This document shows positions 8,758 to 17,625 of a stretch of DNA of 58,464 bases, piece by piece. This DNA is from DASSLY01 sp035689185 (GTDB lineage Bacteria > Actinomycetota > Actinomycetes > Actinomycetales > Dermatophilaceae). The stretch covers positions 1-58,464 of the forward strand of contig DASSLY010000121.1 of the NCBI GenBank assembly GCA_035689185.1, given 5' to 3'. Each line of letters opens with the position of its first letter. Within the stretch, counting starts at the first letter, position 1. The translations under genes and the position numbers were made by a program. The notes below the pieces were generated by a model. The model saw only the letters and a list, made by a program, of their open reading frames with translations, searched no databases and was not told the origin of the DNA.

Positions 8758-10377
8758 ATGGCCAACACCGCGTTCCCCCGTCCCTCCTCGCGTCCGGTCA
8801 GCCGACGGACGGTGATCACAGCAGCCGCGGCGGCCGCCGCGTTCGGCGTCGCCACCCCGTCCGCGCTGGCCAGCCCGTATGGCGCGGCGAGACCGGGCGC
8901 CGACGCCCTGCTGCGCCGCAGGACCCGGACGGTCGACCAGGCCAGAATGCTCGGATGGGCCCGGGACACGTGGCACTGCATGGTCGCCATGACCGACCCG
9001 GGAACCGGCCTGGTCGCCGACAACATCCCGGGCTCCCTGTCGCCCGGGGGCCGCAGCCGGTTCACCTCGCCGACCAACATCGGCGGCTACCTGTGGAGCG
9101 CCGTTGCCGCCCGCGACCTCGGGATCATCACGGCGGGCGAGTGCACCCGCCGGGTGCGCCAGACCCTTGCCACGCTGCTGCGCATGGACGTGCACGACGC
9201 GAGCGGGATGTACGTCAACTGGTACGACCCGCCGACGGGGGATGTCGTGCGGGTCTGGCCGGAGAACGGGAGCACCGTCGTGCCGTTCTACTCCAGCGTC
9301 GACAACGGGTGGCTCGGCGCGGCCTTGTACGTCGTCCGCAACTCCGTCCCCGGCGCCCGCGAGCTGGCCGACCGGCTCTGGCAGCGGATGCGCTGGGACA
9401 TGTTCTACGACCCGTTCGCCAGCAGGCCCGGCGGGCTCATCCACGGCGGCTTCTACGAGGAGGACCCCGGCTCGACGAATACCGCGGTCTTCAAGGGGAA
9501 CCACATCGGGGTCGGGCCCGACGTCTGGTACACGGACCACCACTACGACACGACGGTGTCCGAGACGCGCATCACGACCTACCTCGGGCTCATCCGCGGC
9601 CAAGTCCCGCCGACGAACTACTACGCGCTGTGGCGGACGTTCCCCGCGACGTGTGACTGGTCCTGGCACGAGATGCAGCCGGTCGGCGTGACTCGCAACT
9701 ACTACGGTATCGAGGTCTACGAGGGCGCCTACACCTACCGCGGGATGCGCATCGTGCCCGGCTGGGGCGGCTCGATGTTCGAAGAGCTCATGCCGGCGAT
9801 GTTCGTGCCCGAGGAGAGCTGGGCGCCCCGCTCCTGGGGCGTGAACCACCCCCTCCACGTCCGCGCCCAGCGTGAGCACGGCCTCCTCGAGGCTGGCTAC
9901 GGCTACTGGGGCTTCTCACCGAGCAGCGACCCGGCGGGCGGCTACCGCGAGTTCGGGGTCGACCTGCTCGGGCTGAACCCGGATGGCTACTTCTCCGATG
10001 AGGAGAAGACCAACGTCGACGTCGGCTTCGGGGACTGTCGACCCGCAACCAACCCGCACCCGACGTTCGCCGATGGCGTCGTCACACCGCACGCCTCGTT
10101 CCTCGCCCTCATGTTCGAGCCGGATGCGGCCTTCGCCAACCTCTCGCGGATCGAGACGGAACTCGGGGCATACGGCGCAGGCGGGTTCTTCGACGCGGTC
10201 GCGGTGAGGTCGGGAACCATCGCCCAGCGCTACCTGTCGCTCGACCAGGCCATGGCGATGGGCTCGCTGGGCAACGTACTGGCCGGCGGAGACATGCGAC
10301 GAGCGTTCGCTACCAGGCAGGCCGAGCAGGCGATCCGACCGGTCATCGGCATCGAGACGTTCGGTGCCGGTGCGTGA
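8758..10377 (+). CDS. Secreted PF10091 (glycoamylase-like, GH144-type) glycoside hydrolase
   Basis: 539 residues from ATG 8758 (AAGGAGG six bases upstream; the in-frame GTG 8737 is less likely). The N-terminus is a Tat signal (SRRTVI followed by an Ala-rich stretch, ALASPYG cleavage region). The mature part is all-alpha in feel, with PF10091 hallmarks: GGSMFEELMPAMF, EAGYGYWGFS, FADGVVTPHASFLAL and RYLSLDQAMAMGSLGN. PF10091 includes GH144 endo-beta-1,2-glucanases; substrate here is inferred, not shown. Being exported in folded form while the neighbouring GH3 enzyme has no signal peptide suggests extracellular cutting, import, then intracellular finishing. Confidence 0.8.
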   Translation: MANTAFPRPSSRPVSRRTVITAAAAAAAFGVATPSALASPYGAARPGADALLRRRTRTVDQARMLGWARDTWHCMVAMTDPGTGLVADNIPGSLSPGGRSRFTSPTNIGGYLWSAVAARDLGIITAGECTRRVRQTLATLLRMDVHDASGMYVNWYDPPTGDVVRVWPENGSTVVPFYSSVDNGWLGAALYVVRNSVPGARELADRLWQRMRWDMFYDPFASRPGGLIHGGFYEEDPGSTNTAVFKGNHIGVGPDVWYTDHHYDTTVSETRITTYLGLIRGQVPPTNYYALWRTFPATCDWSWHEMQPVGVTRNYYGIEVYEGAYTYRGMRIVPGWGGSMFEELMPAMFVPEESWAPRSWGVNHPLHVRAQREHGLLEAGYGYWGFSPSSDPAGGYREFGVDLLGLNPDGYFSDEEKTNVDVGFGDCRPATNPHPTFADGVVTPHASFLALMFEPDAAFANLSRIETELGAYGAGGFFDAVAVRSGTIAQRYLSLDQAMAMGSLGNVLAGGDMRRAFATRQAEQAIRPVIGIETFGAGA

Positions 10378-12262
10378 GCCGGGGCGGGCGGCCAGGGCGA
10401 GAAGCGTGCAGCCGCGTCGGGTGACCGGCCCGGACGGTGTCTCATTCCGGGACCTCAACGGGAACGGCCGGATGGACACCTACGAGGACTCGACCCGTCC
10501 GGTCCCCGAGCGGGTAGAGGACCTCCTCGCCCGCCTCAGCCTGCCGGAAAAGGCGGGCCTGATGTTCCAGACGGTCATTGAGACCGGCCCCGACGGCGCG
10601 GTGCTCGAGGCGCCCGGTCTGATCGCCAAGTCGCCGACGAGCACGGTGGTGCTTCAGAAGCACATGAGCCACTTCAACGTCCACGCCCTGGCCGACGCGC
10701 GGGCGGGCGCGCGCTGGCACAACGCGCTCCAGCGGCTGGCGGAGCAGACGCCACACGGCATACCGGTCACGATCTCAAGTGACCCGCGGCACGCCTTCGT
10801 CGAGAACGCGGGGGTGTCCTTCGCCGCGGGGTCGTTCTCCCAGTGGCCCGAGCCGCTCGGCCTCGCGGCCCTCCGCGACCCGGCGCTCGTCGAGCGGTTC
10901 GCCGACATCGCCCGGCAGGAGTACGTCGCCGTCGGCATCCGGGCCGCGCTCCACCCGAGCCTGGACCTGGCGACCGAGCCGAGGTGGGCTCGCCAGGCCG
11001 GAACCTTCGGCCAGGACCCCGACCTTGTGACCGAGCTGTCCCTCGCCTACCTCCGGGGCTTCCAGGGAGAGGTCGTCGGTCGCGGGTCCGTCGCGTGCAC
11101 GGCCAAGCACTTCCCCGGCGGAGGCCCTCAGCGCGGCGGGGAGGATGCCCACTTCCCGTACGGACGTGAGCAGGTGTACCGCGGCGGCCGTGCGGAGGAC
11201 CACCTCGCCCCCTTCCCACCCGTCATCGCGGCGGGGGTGACTGCGGTCATGCCGTACTACGGCATGCCGGTCGGACTGGTCCTGGATGGCCTGGCCATCC
11301 CGGAGGTGGGATTCGCCTACAGCAGCGAGGTGGTCACGGACCTTCTCCGGAACCGGCTCGGCTTCCGCGGCGTCGTCGTGACCGACTGGGAGCTGGTCAA
11401 CGACAATCACGTCGGCGACCAGGTGCTGCCCGCTCGGGCGTGGGGGGTGGAGCACCTGGACCCCGCCAGCCGGATGGAGCTCCTCCTTCGCGCCGGCGCT
11501 GACCAGTTCGGGGGTGAGGAGTGCGTCGACCTGCTCCTCGGTCTCGTCGCCGACGGACGGGTCACACCGGAGCGGCTCGACGCGTCCGTCCGGCGGCTGC
11601 TGGACGTCAAGTTCCGGCTCGGGCTCTTCGACAACCCGTATGTCGACGAGGACGCCGCCGCGGCGACGGTCGGCCGTGACGACTTCCGGCAGGAGGGGTA
11701 TGCCGCGCAGGCCCGATCCGTGACAGTCCTGCGCAACGAGCCGGTGCGCGCGGCAGGTCCTCCCCTGCTGCCGCTTGCGGGTGGGCTCGCGATGTATGCC
11801 GAGGGCGTCGCCCCCGGCGCGATCGCGGGCCACGGCCGGCTGGTGTCGACCCCGGAGGAGGCCGACGTCGCGCTCGTCCGGCTGGCGGCGCCGTTCGACC
11901 CGCGCTCGGACCTCTTCCTCGAGGAGTGGTTCCACCAGGGCTCGCTCGACTTCCCGCCCGGGCGGGTCGTGCGCCTGGCGCGGCTCGCCACGCATTGCCC
12001 GGTCGTCCTCGACGTCAGCCTGGACCGGCCCGCCGTCCTCACTCCCCTGCTCGAAGTCGCGACAGCGATGACGGCCAGCTACGGCACGAGCGACGAGGCC
12101 TGGCTCGACGCGGTCACCGGCAGGATCGTGCCCGAGGGCCGGCTCCCGTTCGACCTGCCTCGCTCGATGGAGCAGGTCCGCCACCATCCCGAGGACGTGC
12201 CCGGGCTGCCTGACCCGCTCTTCGGCTTCGGCCACGGCCTGCGCTCGCAGCATCCGGTCTGA
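10364..12262 (+). CDS. Glycoside hydrolase family 3 enzyme (beta-glucosidase-like), cytoplasmic
   Basis: Up to 632 residues. Opens with FRDLNGNGRMDTYED and VEDLLARLSLPEKAGLM, has the GH3 block CTAKHFPGGGPQRGGEDAHF and the nucleophile loop VVVTDWEL (Asp341 when numbered from 10364). A truncated C-terminal alpha/beta domain follows. No signal peptide. The start is uncertain: GTG at 10364, 10370 and 10406 are all in frame, and the first two overlap the previous gene; conserved sequence begins only after 10406. Expected to remove glucose from imported beta-gluco-oligosaccharides. Last gene of the operon. Confidence 0.88.
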   Translation: MPVREPGRAARARSVQPRRVTGPDGVSFRDLNGNGRMDTYEDSTRPVPERVEDLLARLSLPEKAGLMFQTVIETGPDGAVLEAPGLIAKSPTSTVVLQKHMSHFNVHALADARAGARWHNALQRLAEQTPHGIPVTISSDPRHAFVENAGVSFAAGSFSQWPEPLGLAALRDPALVERFADIARQEYVAVGIRAALHPSLDLATEPRWARQAGTFGQDPDLVTELSLAYLRGFQGEVVGRGSVACTAKHFPGGGPQRGGEDAHFPYGREQVYRGGRAEDHLAPFPPVIAAGVTAVMPYYGMPVGLVLDGLAIPEVGFAYSSEVVTDLLRNRLGFRGVVVTDWELVNDNHVGDQVLPARAWGVEHLDPASRMELLLRAGADQFGGEECVDLLLGLVADGRVTPERLDASVRRLLDVKFRLGLFDNPYVDEDAAAATVGRDDFRQEGYAAQARSVTVLRNEPVRAAGPPLLPLAGGLAMYAEGVAPGAIAGHGRLVSTPEEADVALVRLAAPFDPRSDLFLEEWFHQGSLDFPPGRVVRLARLATHCPVVLDVSLDRPAVLTPLLEVATAMTASYGTSDEAWLDAVTGRIVPEGRLPFDLPRSMEQVRHHPEDVPGLPDPLFGFGHGLRSQHPV

Positions 12263-12357
12263 GGACACGATGGGCCGGCGACACAGTCGACGCAGTGGCC
12301 ACGACGGGTCAGCGGGGCGAGGGCGGCGGCGATCCCAGCCGGGGAGCCCAGGGCGGC

Positions 12358-13125
12358 CTAGTGCAGGTGGCTGCCGCCGTTGATGTCGAGGGTGATGCCG
12401 GTGAGGTAGGCGGCGTCCTCGCTGCACAGGTAGGCGATGGCGGAGGCGACTTCACGGGTGGTGGCGACTCGGCCGAGGGGGATGTCGCGCCGGATTGCTG
12501 CCTCCTGCGCGTCGGAGCTGCCGACGCGAATGTTGGTGTCGACCGCCCCGGGTGTCACGGCGTTCACGGTGATCCCGCTGTCGCCGAGCTCGCGGGCCAG
12601 CGCCTTGGTGAAACCCAGGACGGCGGCTTTCGCGGCGGAGTAGGGCACCTTGCCGAAGACTCCGCCGCCCCGCTGGGCAGAGACCGAGGACATGTTCACG
12701 ATCCGCCCCCAGCCGCCGGCCAGCAGGTCTGGCAGGAAGGCGCGGGTCACCAGGTAGGTGCCGGTGGCGTTGACGGCGAGCACCTTGTTCCAGATCTCCA
12801 GCGTGGTCTGCAGGAACGGCACCGGTGAGGTGATGCCGGCGATGTTGACCACGGCCCCGACCGGGGGAAGCGACTGCGCTGCCACCTGCGCGACGACGGC
12901 CTCGTGGGCACGCCCGACCGAGGGCTCATCTGCGACGTCCACGGCGTGGCCGAAGGCGGGCACCGCGTAGGTCGCGGCGATCTCGTCGGCCACCTTCACC
13001 GCGATGTCCGCCTCCAGGTCCAGGACCGCGACGGCCCACCCCTTTTCGGCGAAGAGCTCGGCGGTCGCCCGTCCGATGCCTCGCTCGGACCCGGCTCCGG
13101 TGACTACTGCGGTGCGCTGCGTCAT
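12358..13125 (-). CDS. SDR-family NAD(P)-dependent dehydrogenase
   Basis: 255 residues from ATG 13125, preferred over the in-frame ATG at 13152 because GGGAG lies six bases upstream and the classic SDR start TQRTAVVTGAGSERGIG follows at once. Catalytic Ser149, Tyr162 and Lys166 are present (MSSVSAQ, PYSAAKAAVLG); LTGITLDINGG ends the protein. It faces away from the MHS transporter and split transketolase, and their shared promoter region carries GntR-type dyads, so it probably oxidises or reduces the transported compound. It is annotated easily as 3-oxoacyl-ACP reductase-like, but the context argues for sugar or polyol metabolism. Confidence 0.9.
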   Translation of the reverse strand: MTQRTAVVTGAGSERGIGRATAELFAEKGWAVAVLDLEADIAVKVADEIAATYAVPAFGHAVDVADEPSVGRAHEAVVAQVAAQSLPPVGAVVNIAGITSPVPFLQTTLEIWNKVLAVNATGTYLVTRAFLPDLLAGGWGRIVNMSSVSAQRGGGVFGKVPYSAAKAAVLGFTKALARELGDSGITVNAVTPGAVDTNIRVGSSDAQEAAIRRDIPLGRVATTREVASAIAYLCSEDAAYLTGITLDINGGSHLH

Positions 13126-13191
13126 CCTGCACTCCCTTGTCTCTGCTGCCATGACCGGGTCTTTCTGGCCCGTCGGCTGGGTGTCGGATGC

Positions 13192-13250
13192 AACCTACGA
13201 CGATCAACAGTCGACTGTCAACATCAACAGTTGACTGTTGACAATCAACC
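13192..13250. promoter_or_regulatory. Divergent promoter region with overlapping GntR-type operator dyads
   Basis: TGTCAACA (13216-13223) and TGTTGACA (13236-13243) are inverted, 12 bases apart; nested inside and beside them are TCAACAG-N4-CTGTTGA (13224-13241) and the perfect palindrome ACAGTCGACTGT (13207-13218). On the minus strand TTGACA (13221-13216) with TAGGTT (13197-13192) 18 bases downstream makes a good promoter for the SDR gene; TTGACA at 13238-13243 could be the -35 for the transporter. The same TGTCAACA/TGTTGACA pair recurs before the GntR gene at 16728-16749. Confidence 0.75.
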
Positions 13251-13319
13251 CCTGGCTGAGTCATGCTCCTCGGCACTACCTGGTGCACGGATGCTCAGGA
13301 CAGTTCAAGGGAGTGGTTG

Positions 13320-14741
13320 ATGAGCGAAACAGCGCTGAAGATGCGAGGCCCGGTTCACGGGACGCAAGACGCACGGCGGGTCGCGATCGGGTCCTCCGTC
13401 GGGGCCGTGATCGAGACCTATGACTTCATCGGGTTCGGCACCGCCGCAGCCCTGTACTTCGGCTCGGACTTCTTCCCGAGCGACAACCCGGTGACCGGCA
13501 CGCTGGCCGCGTTCGCAACCCTTGGGGTCGGTTTCGCCGCGCGGCCGCTGGGCGGCATCATCGGCGGTCACCTGGGCGACCGGGTCGGCCGCAAGCCGGT
13601 GCTGGTGGCCTCGCTGATCGTGATGGGCCTGGCCACTTTCGCCATCGGGCTGCTGCCGACCTACGCCTCCGTCGGTGTGCTCGCCCCGATCCTGCTGGTG
13701 GCCGTGCGCATCATCCAGGGACTGGCCTTCGGCGCCGAGTGGGGTGGGGCGATCCTGATGGCCTACGAGCACGCGCCGTGGCGGAGCAAGGGCCGCTACA
13801 CCGGGATCGTCCAGGCCGGCTTCCCGGTCGGGCTGCTTCTGGCCAACCTCGTCTTCCTGCTCAGTGTCCGCCTCGGTGGCACGCTCGCCTGGCGGTTGCC
13901 GTTCCTGGCCAGCATCGTGCTCGTCGCGGTCGGCCTGATCATCCGTTCCAAGGTGCCCGAGTCGCCGGTGTTCGAGCAGGTCAAGGAGTCCGGGGCCGTC
14001 GTGGCCTCACCGATCCGGGAGTCGATTCGCCAGGACTGGCCCAACATCCTGCGCGGCATCGGCCTGCGCATCGCGGAGACCGCCGGCTACGCGGTGTCCA
14101 TCACCTACATGATCTCCTACCTGAACAACAGCAAGCTGGCCACCCGGACCGAGACCTTGACCTCCCTGTGCATCGCGGCCGGCCTGGGCATCGGCGCAAC
14201 CATGGCCTGGGGCGCGTTGACCGACCGGGTCGGGCGGCGACCGGTGTACCTCGCGGTCTGCGCCTTCGGCGTGCTCTTCGGCATCCCGATGTTCCTGCTG
14301 GTTAACACCGGCACGTTCATCGCGGTCCTGCTGACGCTGGCGATCTCGTACACGGTCTGCCAGAACGCCCTGGCGGGGGCCCAAGGTGGATGGTTCCCCG
14401 AGCTATTCGACGCCTCACGGCGAGCTTCCGGCGCCTCGCTGGCCTACCAGGTCTCGGCCATGGTCTCCGGGTTCACCCCGTTCATCACCACGCTGCTCTT
14501 CGCCCGGTTCGGCTGGGCCGGCCCGGCCCTGCTGTTCAGCACCTACGCCCTCGTCGGCCTGGTCGCCGCCGTGGTGACCAGGGAGACGTTCGGCACGACC
14601 GAGCGACGCCTCGCCGCCGAGGCTTCGGCTCAGACGCCGGCCACGGCCGCCGACACCGCACGAACCCGGCCGCCGACCCACACCCGGCAGCCGGCGAACG
14701 CGTTCAACTGGACCACCTCAGCGAGCAAGGACAGCCTGTGA
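13320..14741 (+). CDS. MFS transporter, metabolite:H+ symporter (MHS) subfamily
   Basis: 473 residues from ATG 13320, chosen for the AAGGGAG site upstream instead of the in-frame ATG 13263 that would add a poorly conserved leader. About 12 membrane helices. MHS features: IGSSVGAVIETYDFIGFGTAA at the N-terminus, GGHLGDRVGRKPVLV in loop 2-3, RIIQGLAFGAEWGGA and a C-terminal WFPELFDASRRASGASL. MHS carriers usually take small organic acids, betaines or alpha-ketoglutarate-like compounds, a hint that the substrate is charged. Its stop overlaps the next start (TGATG). Confidence 0.88.
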   Translation: MSETALKMRGPVHGTQDARRVAIGSSVGAVIETYDFIGFGTAAALYFGSDFFPSDNPVTGTLAAFATLGVGFAARPLGGIIGGHLGDRVGRKPVLVASLIVMGLATFAIGLLPTYASVGVLAPILLVAVRIIQGLAFGAEWGGAILMAYEHAPWRSKGRYTGIVQAGFPVGLLLANLVFLLSVRLGGTLAWRLPFLASIVLVAVGLIIRSKVPESPVFEQVKESGAVVASPIRESIRQDWPNILRGIGLRIAETAGYAVSITYMISYLNNSKLATRTETLTSLCIAAGLGIGATMAWGALTDRVGRRPVYLAVCAFGVLFGIPMFLLVNTGTFIAVLLTLAISYTVCQNALAGAQGGWFPELFDASRRASGASLAYQVSAMVSGFTPFITTLLFARFGWAGPALLFSTYALVGLVAAVVTRETFGTTERRLAAEASAQTPATAADTARTRPPTHTRQPANAFNWTTSASKDSL

Positions 14742-15658
14742 TGACGCGCACCACCACCGAGACCCCGGTTGGCATCAAGCGCACCCCACCGGCTGCACCG
14801 GCCTCGTCAGCAGACCGGGTCCGCGTCGTCGCCGAGTTCGCCTACCGGATGCGCCAGCACGTGCTGGACATGGGCGAGGCCCAGGGGCAGGGTTACGTCG
14901 GGCAGGCGCTCGGTGCGGCCGACATGTTCGCCGCCGTCTACGCGAACCGGCTGCGCTACCGCGCCGATGACGAGCACTGGCCACGGCGGGACCGGTTCCT
15001 GCTCTCCACCGGGCACTACGCGATCGGCCTGTATGCCGCGCTCTGTGAAGCCGGGATCATCTCCCAGGCAGAGCTGGAGACCTATGGCTCGGACGAGTCG
15101 CGACTGCCCATGTCGGGGATGGCGAGCTACACCCCCGGGATGGAGATCTCCGGCGGCTCACTCGGTCACGGGCTGCCGGTCGCCGTTGGGCTGGCCCTGG
15201 GGCTGCGCCATCTGTCGTCGACCGCTCGGGTCTACAACTTCCTCTCCGACGGCGAGCTCGACGAGGGCTCGACCTGGGAAGCGGCGATGGGTGCAGCGCA
15301 TCACCGCCTCGGCCAGCTGACCGCACTGGTCGATATCAACGCTCTGCAGGCGGACGGGCCTACGATCGGGGTCCTTTCGATCGAACCCATCCTGGAGAAG
15401 TGGACCGCGTTCGGCTGGTTCGCCCAGCGGGTCGATGGTAACGACGTCCCCGCCCTGGTGGCCGCGCTGGACCGCGCCGACTCCCAAGCCGAACTCACCG
15501 GCCGACCCTCGGTCGTGCTGTGCGACACCAGGATCGGGCGCGGAGTGCCGTTGCTGGAGAACCGCACCAAGGCGCACTTCATGCGCATCGACAACCACGA
15601 GTGGCAGATCTGCCGCGAGCAGCTGGCCCAGCACGCCCCGGAAGGACAAACGACATGA
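14741..15658 (+). CDS. Transketolase-like enzyme, N-terminal (TPP pyrophosphate-binding) subunit
   Basis: 305 residues from ATG 14741, overlapping the transporter stop. Equivalent to the N-terminal half of transketolase: LSTGHYAIGLYAAL, then GMEISGGSLGHGLPVAVGLALG and the TPP/metal motif SDGELDEGSTWEAAM continuing to LTALVDINALQADG. Works only with the next gene product, which supplies the pyrimidine-binding half. Split transketolases of this kind often belong to special sugar pathways and not to the pentose phosphate cycle. Which donor ketose it uses is not visible. Confidence 0.88.
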   Translation: MTRTTTETPVGIKRTPPAAPASSADRVRVVAEFAYRMRQHVLDMGEAQGQGYVGQALGAADMFAAVYANRLRYRADDEHWPRRDRFLLSTGHYAIGLYAALCEAGIISQAELETYGSDESRLPMSGMASYTPGMEISGGSLGHGLPVAVGLALGLRHLSSTARVYNFLSDGELDEGSTWEAAMGAAHHRLGQLTALVDINALQADGPTIGVLSIEPILEKWTAFGWFAQRVDGNDVPALVAALDRADSQAELTGRPSVVLCDTRIGRGVPLLENRTKAHFMRIDNHEWQICREQLAQHAPEGQTT

Positions 15659-16647
15659 CCCGGACCACCCCTGCCCCCAAGCTGAAGACCTCAGCGATGA
15701 TCGCCTCGTTCGCCGACCCGGACCAGAAGACGACCGCGGCGCCGTTTGGTCACGCCCTGGTCCGAGCCGCCGAGCAGGACCAGCGGATCGTCGGGCTGAG
15801 CGCCGACCTGGCCAAGTACACCGACATGCACATCTTTGCCGAGGCGATGCCCGACCGGTTCTTCCAGGTGGGGATGGCCGAGCAACTGCTGCTCGGAGCG
15901 GCCGCCGGCATGGCCGAAGCGGGGCTGGTGCCCTTCGCGTCCACCTACTCGGTCTTCGCGGCTCGCCGCGCCTATGACTTCCTGTGCCTCGACGCCGCGG
16001 AGCCGAACCACAACGTCAACGTCGTCGGTGGCCTGCCCGGGCTCACCACGGGATACGGACCCAGCCACCAGGCCACCGAGGACATCGCGATCTTCCGCGG
16101 CATGCCCAACCTGACCATCGTCGACCCGTGCGACTCCGTCGACATCGAGCAGGCCGTTCCGCAGCTCGCCGCCGACCCGGGCCCGACCTACCTGAGGCTG
16201 CTTCGCGGCAGGGTGCCTACCGTCCTGGACGGGTACGACTACCAGTTCGAGCTGGGCAAGGCAAAGGTGATCCGCCCGGGACGTGACGTCGTGTTCGTCT
16301 CCTCCGGCTTGATGACCATGCGCGCGCTGCAGGCCGCCGACCGGCTCGCCGTGCACAACGTCGACGTGGCCGTCGTCCACGCCCCCACCATCAAGCCGTT
16401 CGACACCGAAACGGTTCTGGCCCAGATCGACACCGACCGGCTCGCCCTCACCCTGGAGAACCACACCGTCATCGGTGGCCTCTTCGAAACCGTCGCCTCA
16501 GCCGCCACCCGCGCCGGCCTCGGCCGGCGAGTCCAACCGATCGCCCTGCCGGACGAGTTCCTCGCCGCCGGCGCGCTGCCCACCCTGCATGACCGCTACG
16601 GCCTGGCCACCGACCGCATCGTGGCCCGCGTCCTCGACCTGCTCTAG
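15655..16647 (+). CDS. Transketolase-like enzyme, C-terminal subunit
   Basis: 330 residues; ATG 15655 overlaps the previous stop by four bases (ATGA). Contains the pyrimidine domain with the cofactor-activating glutamate in VGMAEQLLLGAAAGMA (Glu76), the PFASTYSVFAARRAYDFL segment, TGYGPSHQATEDIAIFRG with conserved His, and a C-terminal transketolase domain (IKPFDTETV, HTVIGGLFETVA). Subunits are strictly coupled, so the heteromeric enzyme is made in equal amounts. No kinase, isomerase or aldolase gene lies beside it. Confidence 0.9.
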   Translation: MTRTTPAPKLKTSAMIASFADPDQKTTAAPFGHALVRAAEQDQRIVGLSADLAKYTDMHIFAEAMPDRFFQVGMAEQLLLGAAAGMAEAGLVPFASTYSVFAARRAYDFLCLDAAEPNHNVNVVGGLPGLTTGYGPSHQATEDIAIFRGMPNLTIVDPCDSVDIEQAVPQLAADPGPTYLRLLRGRVPTVLDGYDYQFELGKAKVIRPGRDVVFVSSGLMTMRALQAADRLAVHNVDVAVVHAPTIKPFDTETVLAQIDTDRLALTLENHTVIGGLFETVASAATRAGLGRRVQPIALPDEFLAAGALPTLHDRYGLATDRIVARVLDLL

Positions 16648-16718
16648 GACGCTCTAGGACACGACGACCCGTGCGGCCCTCGACGACCCCGGCCGTCAGA
16701 GGGGGGAGAAGGCTCATC

Positions 16719-16749
16719 TACACTGACTGTCAACAATCAAGTGTTGACA
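16719..16749 (+). promoter_or_regulatory. -10 box and GntR-type operator before the regulator gene
   Basis: TACACT (16719-16724) resembles a -10 box. Immediately after it comes TGTCAACA-N6-TGTTGACA (16728-16749), a clean 8-base inverted repeat and the same half-sites as in the SDR/MHS divergent region. Its position at the expected transcription start suggests the regulator represses its own gene. Confidence 0.75.
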
Positions 16750-16772
16750 AGTACCAGCGAGGATGAGAGAAC

Positions 16773-17453
16773 ATGACTGCAGCACCGAGCCTCGTCGGAC
16801 TGACCAAGGTCAACCTCAGGGAACAAGCCGTCACCTCCCTGCGGACCGCGATCACCAGCGGGCAGCTGCCGCCCCAGTCACCGATGGTCGAGACCGACCT
16901 GTCGGACCGGCTCAACATCAGCCGTGGCACGTTGCGCGAGGCGATGCGCCAGCTGCAGCAAGAAGGGCTGCTCGAGGCTGGTGCCCGAGGCCGGCTCTAC
17001 GTGCGGCACCTCGGGCCCAAGGAGATCGGCGACATCTTTGCCGTGCGCGCCGCCCTCGAAGGGCTCGCGGCGAGCACCCTCGCGGGACAACAGGACCGCA
17101 CCGCGGTCGTGGGTCAGCTGCGCGCGCAGCTCGACGTCATGTCCCAGGCCAAGGCCGACACCGACCTGGAGGACCGGATCGAGGCAGACCTCGACTTTCA
17201 CCGCGCGCTCTGCGCGCTCACCGGCAATGCCATGCTCCTGCACACCTGGGAGTCGCTGGAAGGCTCGATCCGGATGTCGATCATGTATGCCGGCACCGAA
17301 CGCGCGGTCGGCAACATGGATGTCGCTCGCCACGACGACATCGTCAAAGCAATCCACTCCGGCGACCCGGCAGTAGCGTTCACTGCAGTCCAGGAGCATA
17401 TGAGCTGGGCCGCTGCCAACCTCCAGCGCACGCACGCCACCAGCCACAGCTAG
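16773..17453 (+). CDS. GntR/FadR-family regulator with FCD domain
   Basis: 226 residues. A winged-helix N-terminus (LREQAVTSLRTAITSGQLPP, then LNISRGTLREAMRQLQQEG, residues about 12-75) precedes an all-helical FCD ligand domain with metal-type histidines (DFHRALCALTGN, ARHDDIVKAI, FTAVQEHM). FCD regulators sense small organic acids and are usually repressors. Matching dyads at 13216-13243 and 16728-16749 point to control of the SDR gene, the transporter/transketolase operon and itself. ATG 16773 has a GAGAGA-type purine site a few bases upstream. Confidence 0.92.
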   Translation: MTAAPSLVGLTKVNLREQAVTSLRTAITSGQLPPQSPMVETDLSDRLNISRGTLREAMRQLQQEGLLEAGARGRLYVRHLGPKEIGDIFAVRAALEGLAASTLAGQQDRTAVVGQLRAQLDVMSQAKADTDLEDRIEADLDFHRALCALTGNAMLLHTWESLEGSIRMSIMYAGTERAVGNMDVARHDDIVKAIHSGDPAVAFTAVQEHMSWAAANLQRTHATSHS

Positions 17454-17625
17454 GTCGCGGCCCACGTCCACCGGCGCAAGGATCACGTCCGCGGCTGCCC
17501 TCACCGGATGGGCCTACCGAACCCCTCGCCGCCTGTGCCGACAGGGTGGGCAGGCATCCGCGGCGGTGACCCGGCCGTACGCGCCCACGGACCGAGTCCG
17601 GCAGGTCTACGAGCGACGATCCCGT

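Noticed and set aside
12358..13125. Fatty acid synthesis role (FabG) for the SDR gene
   Set aside because: Sequence alone would allow it, but position and shared operators tie it to the transporter/transketolase regulon.
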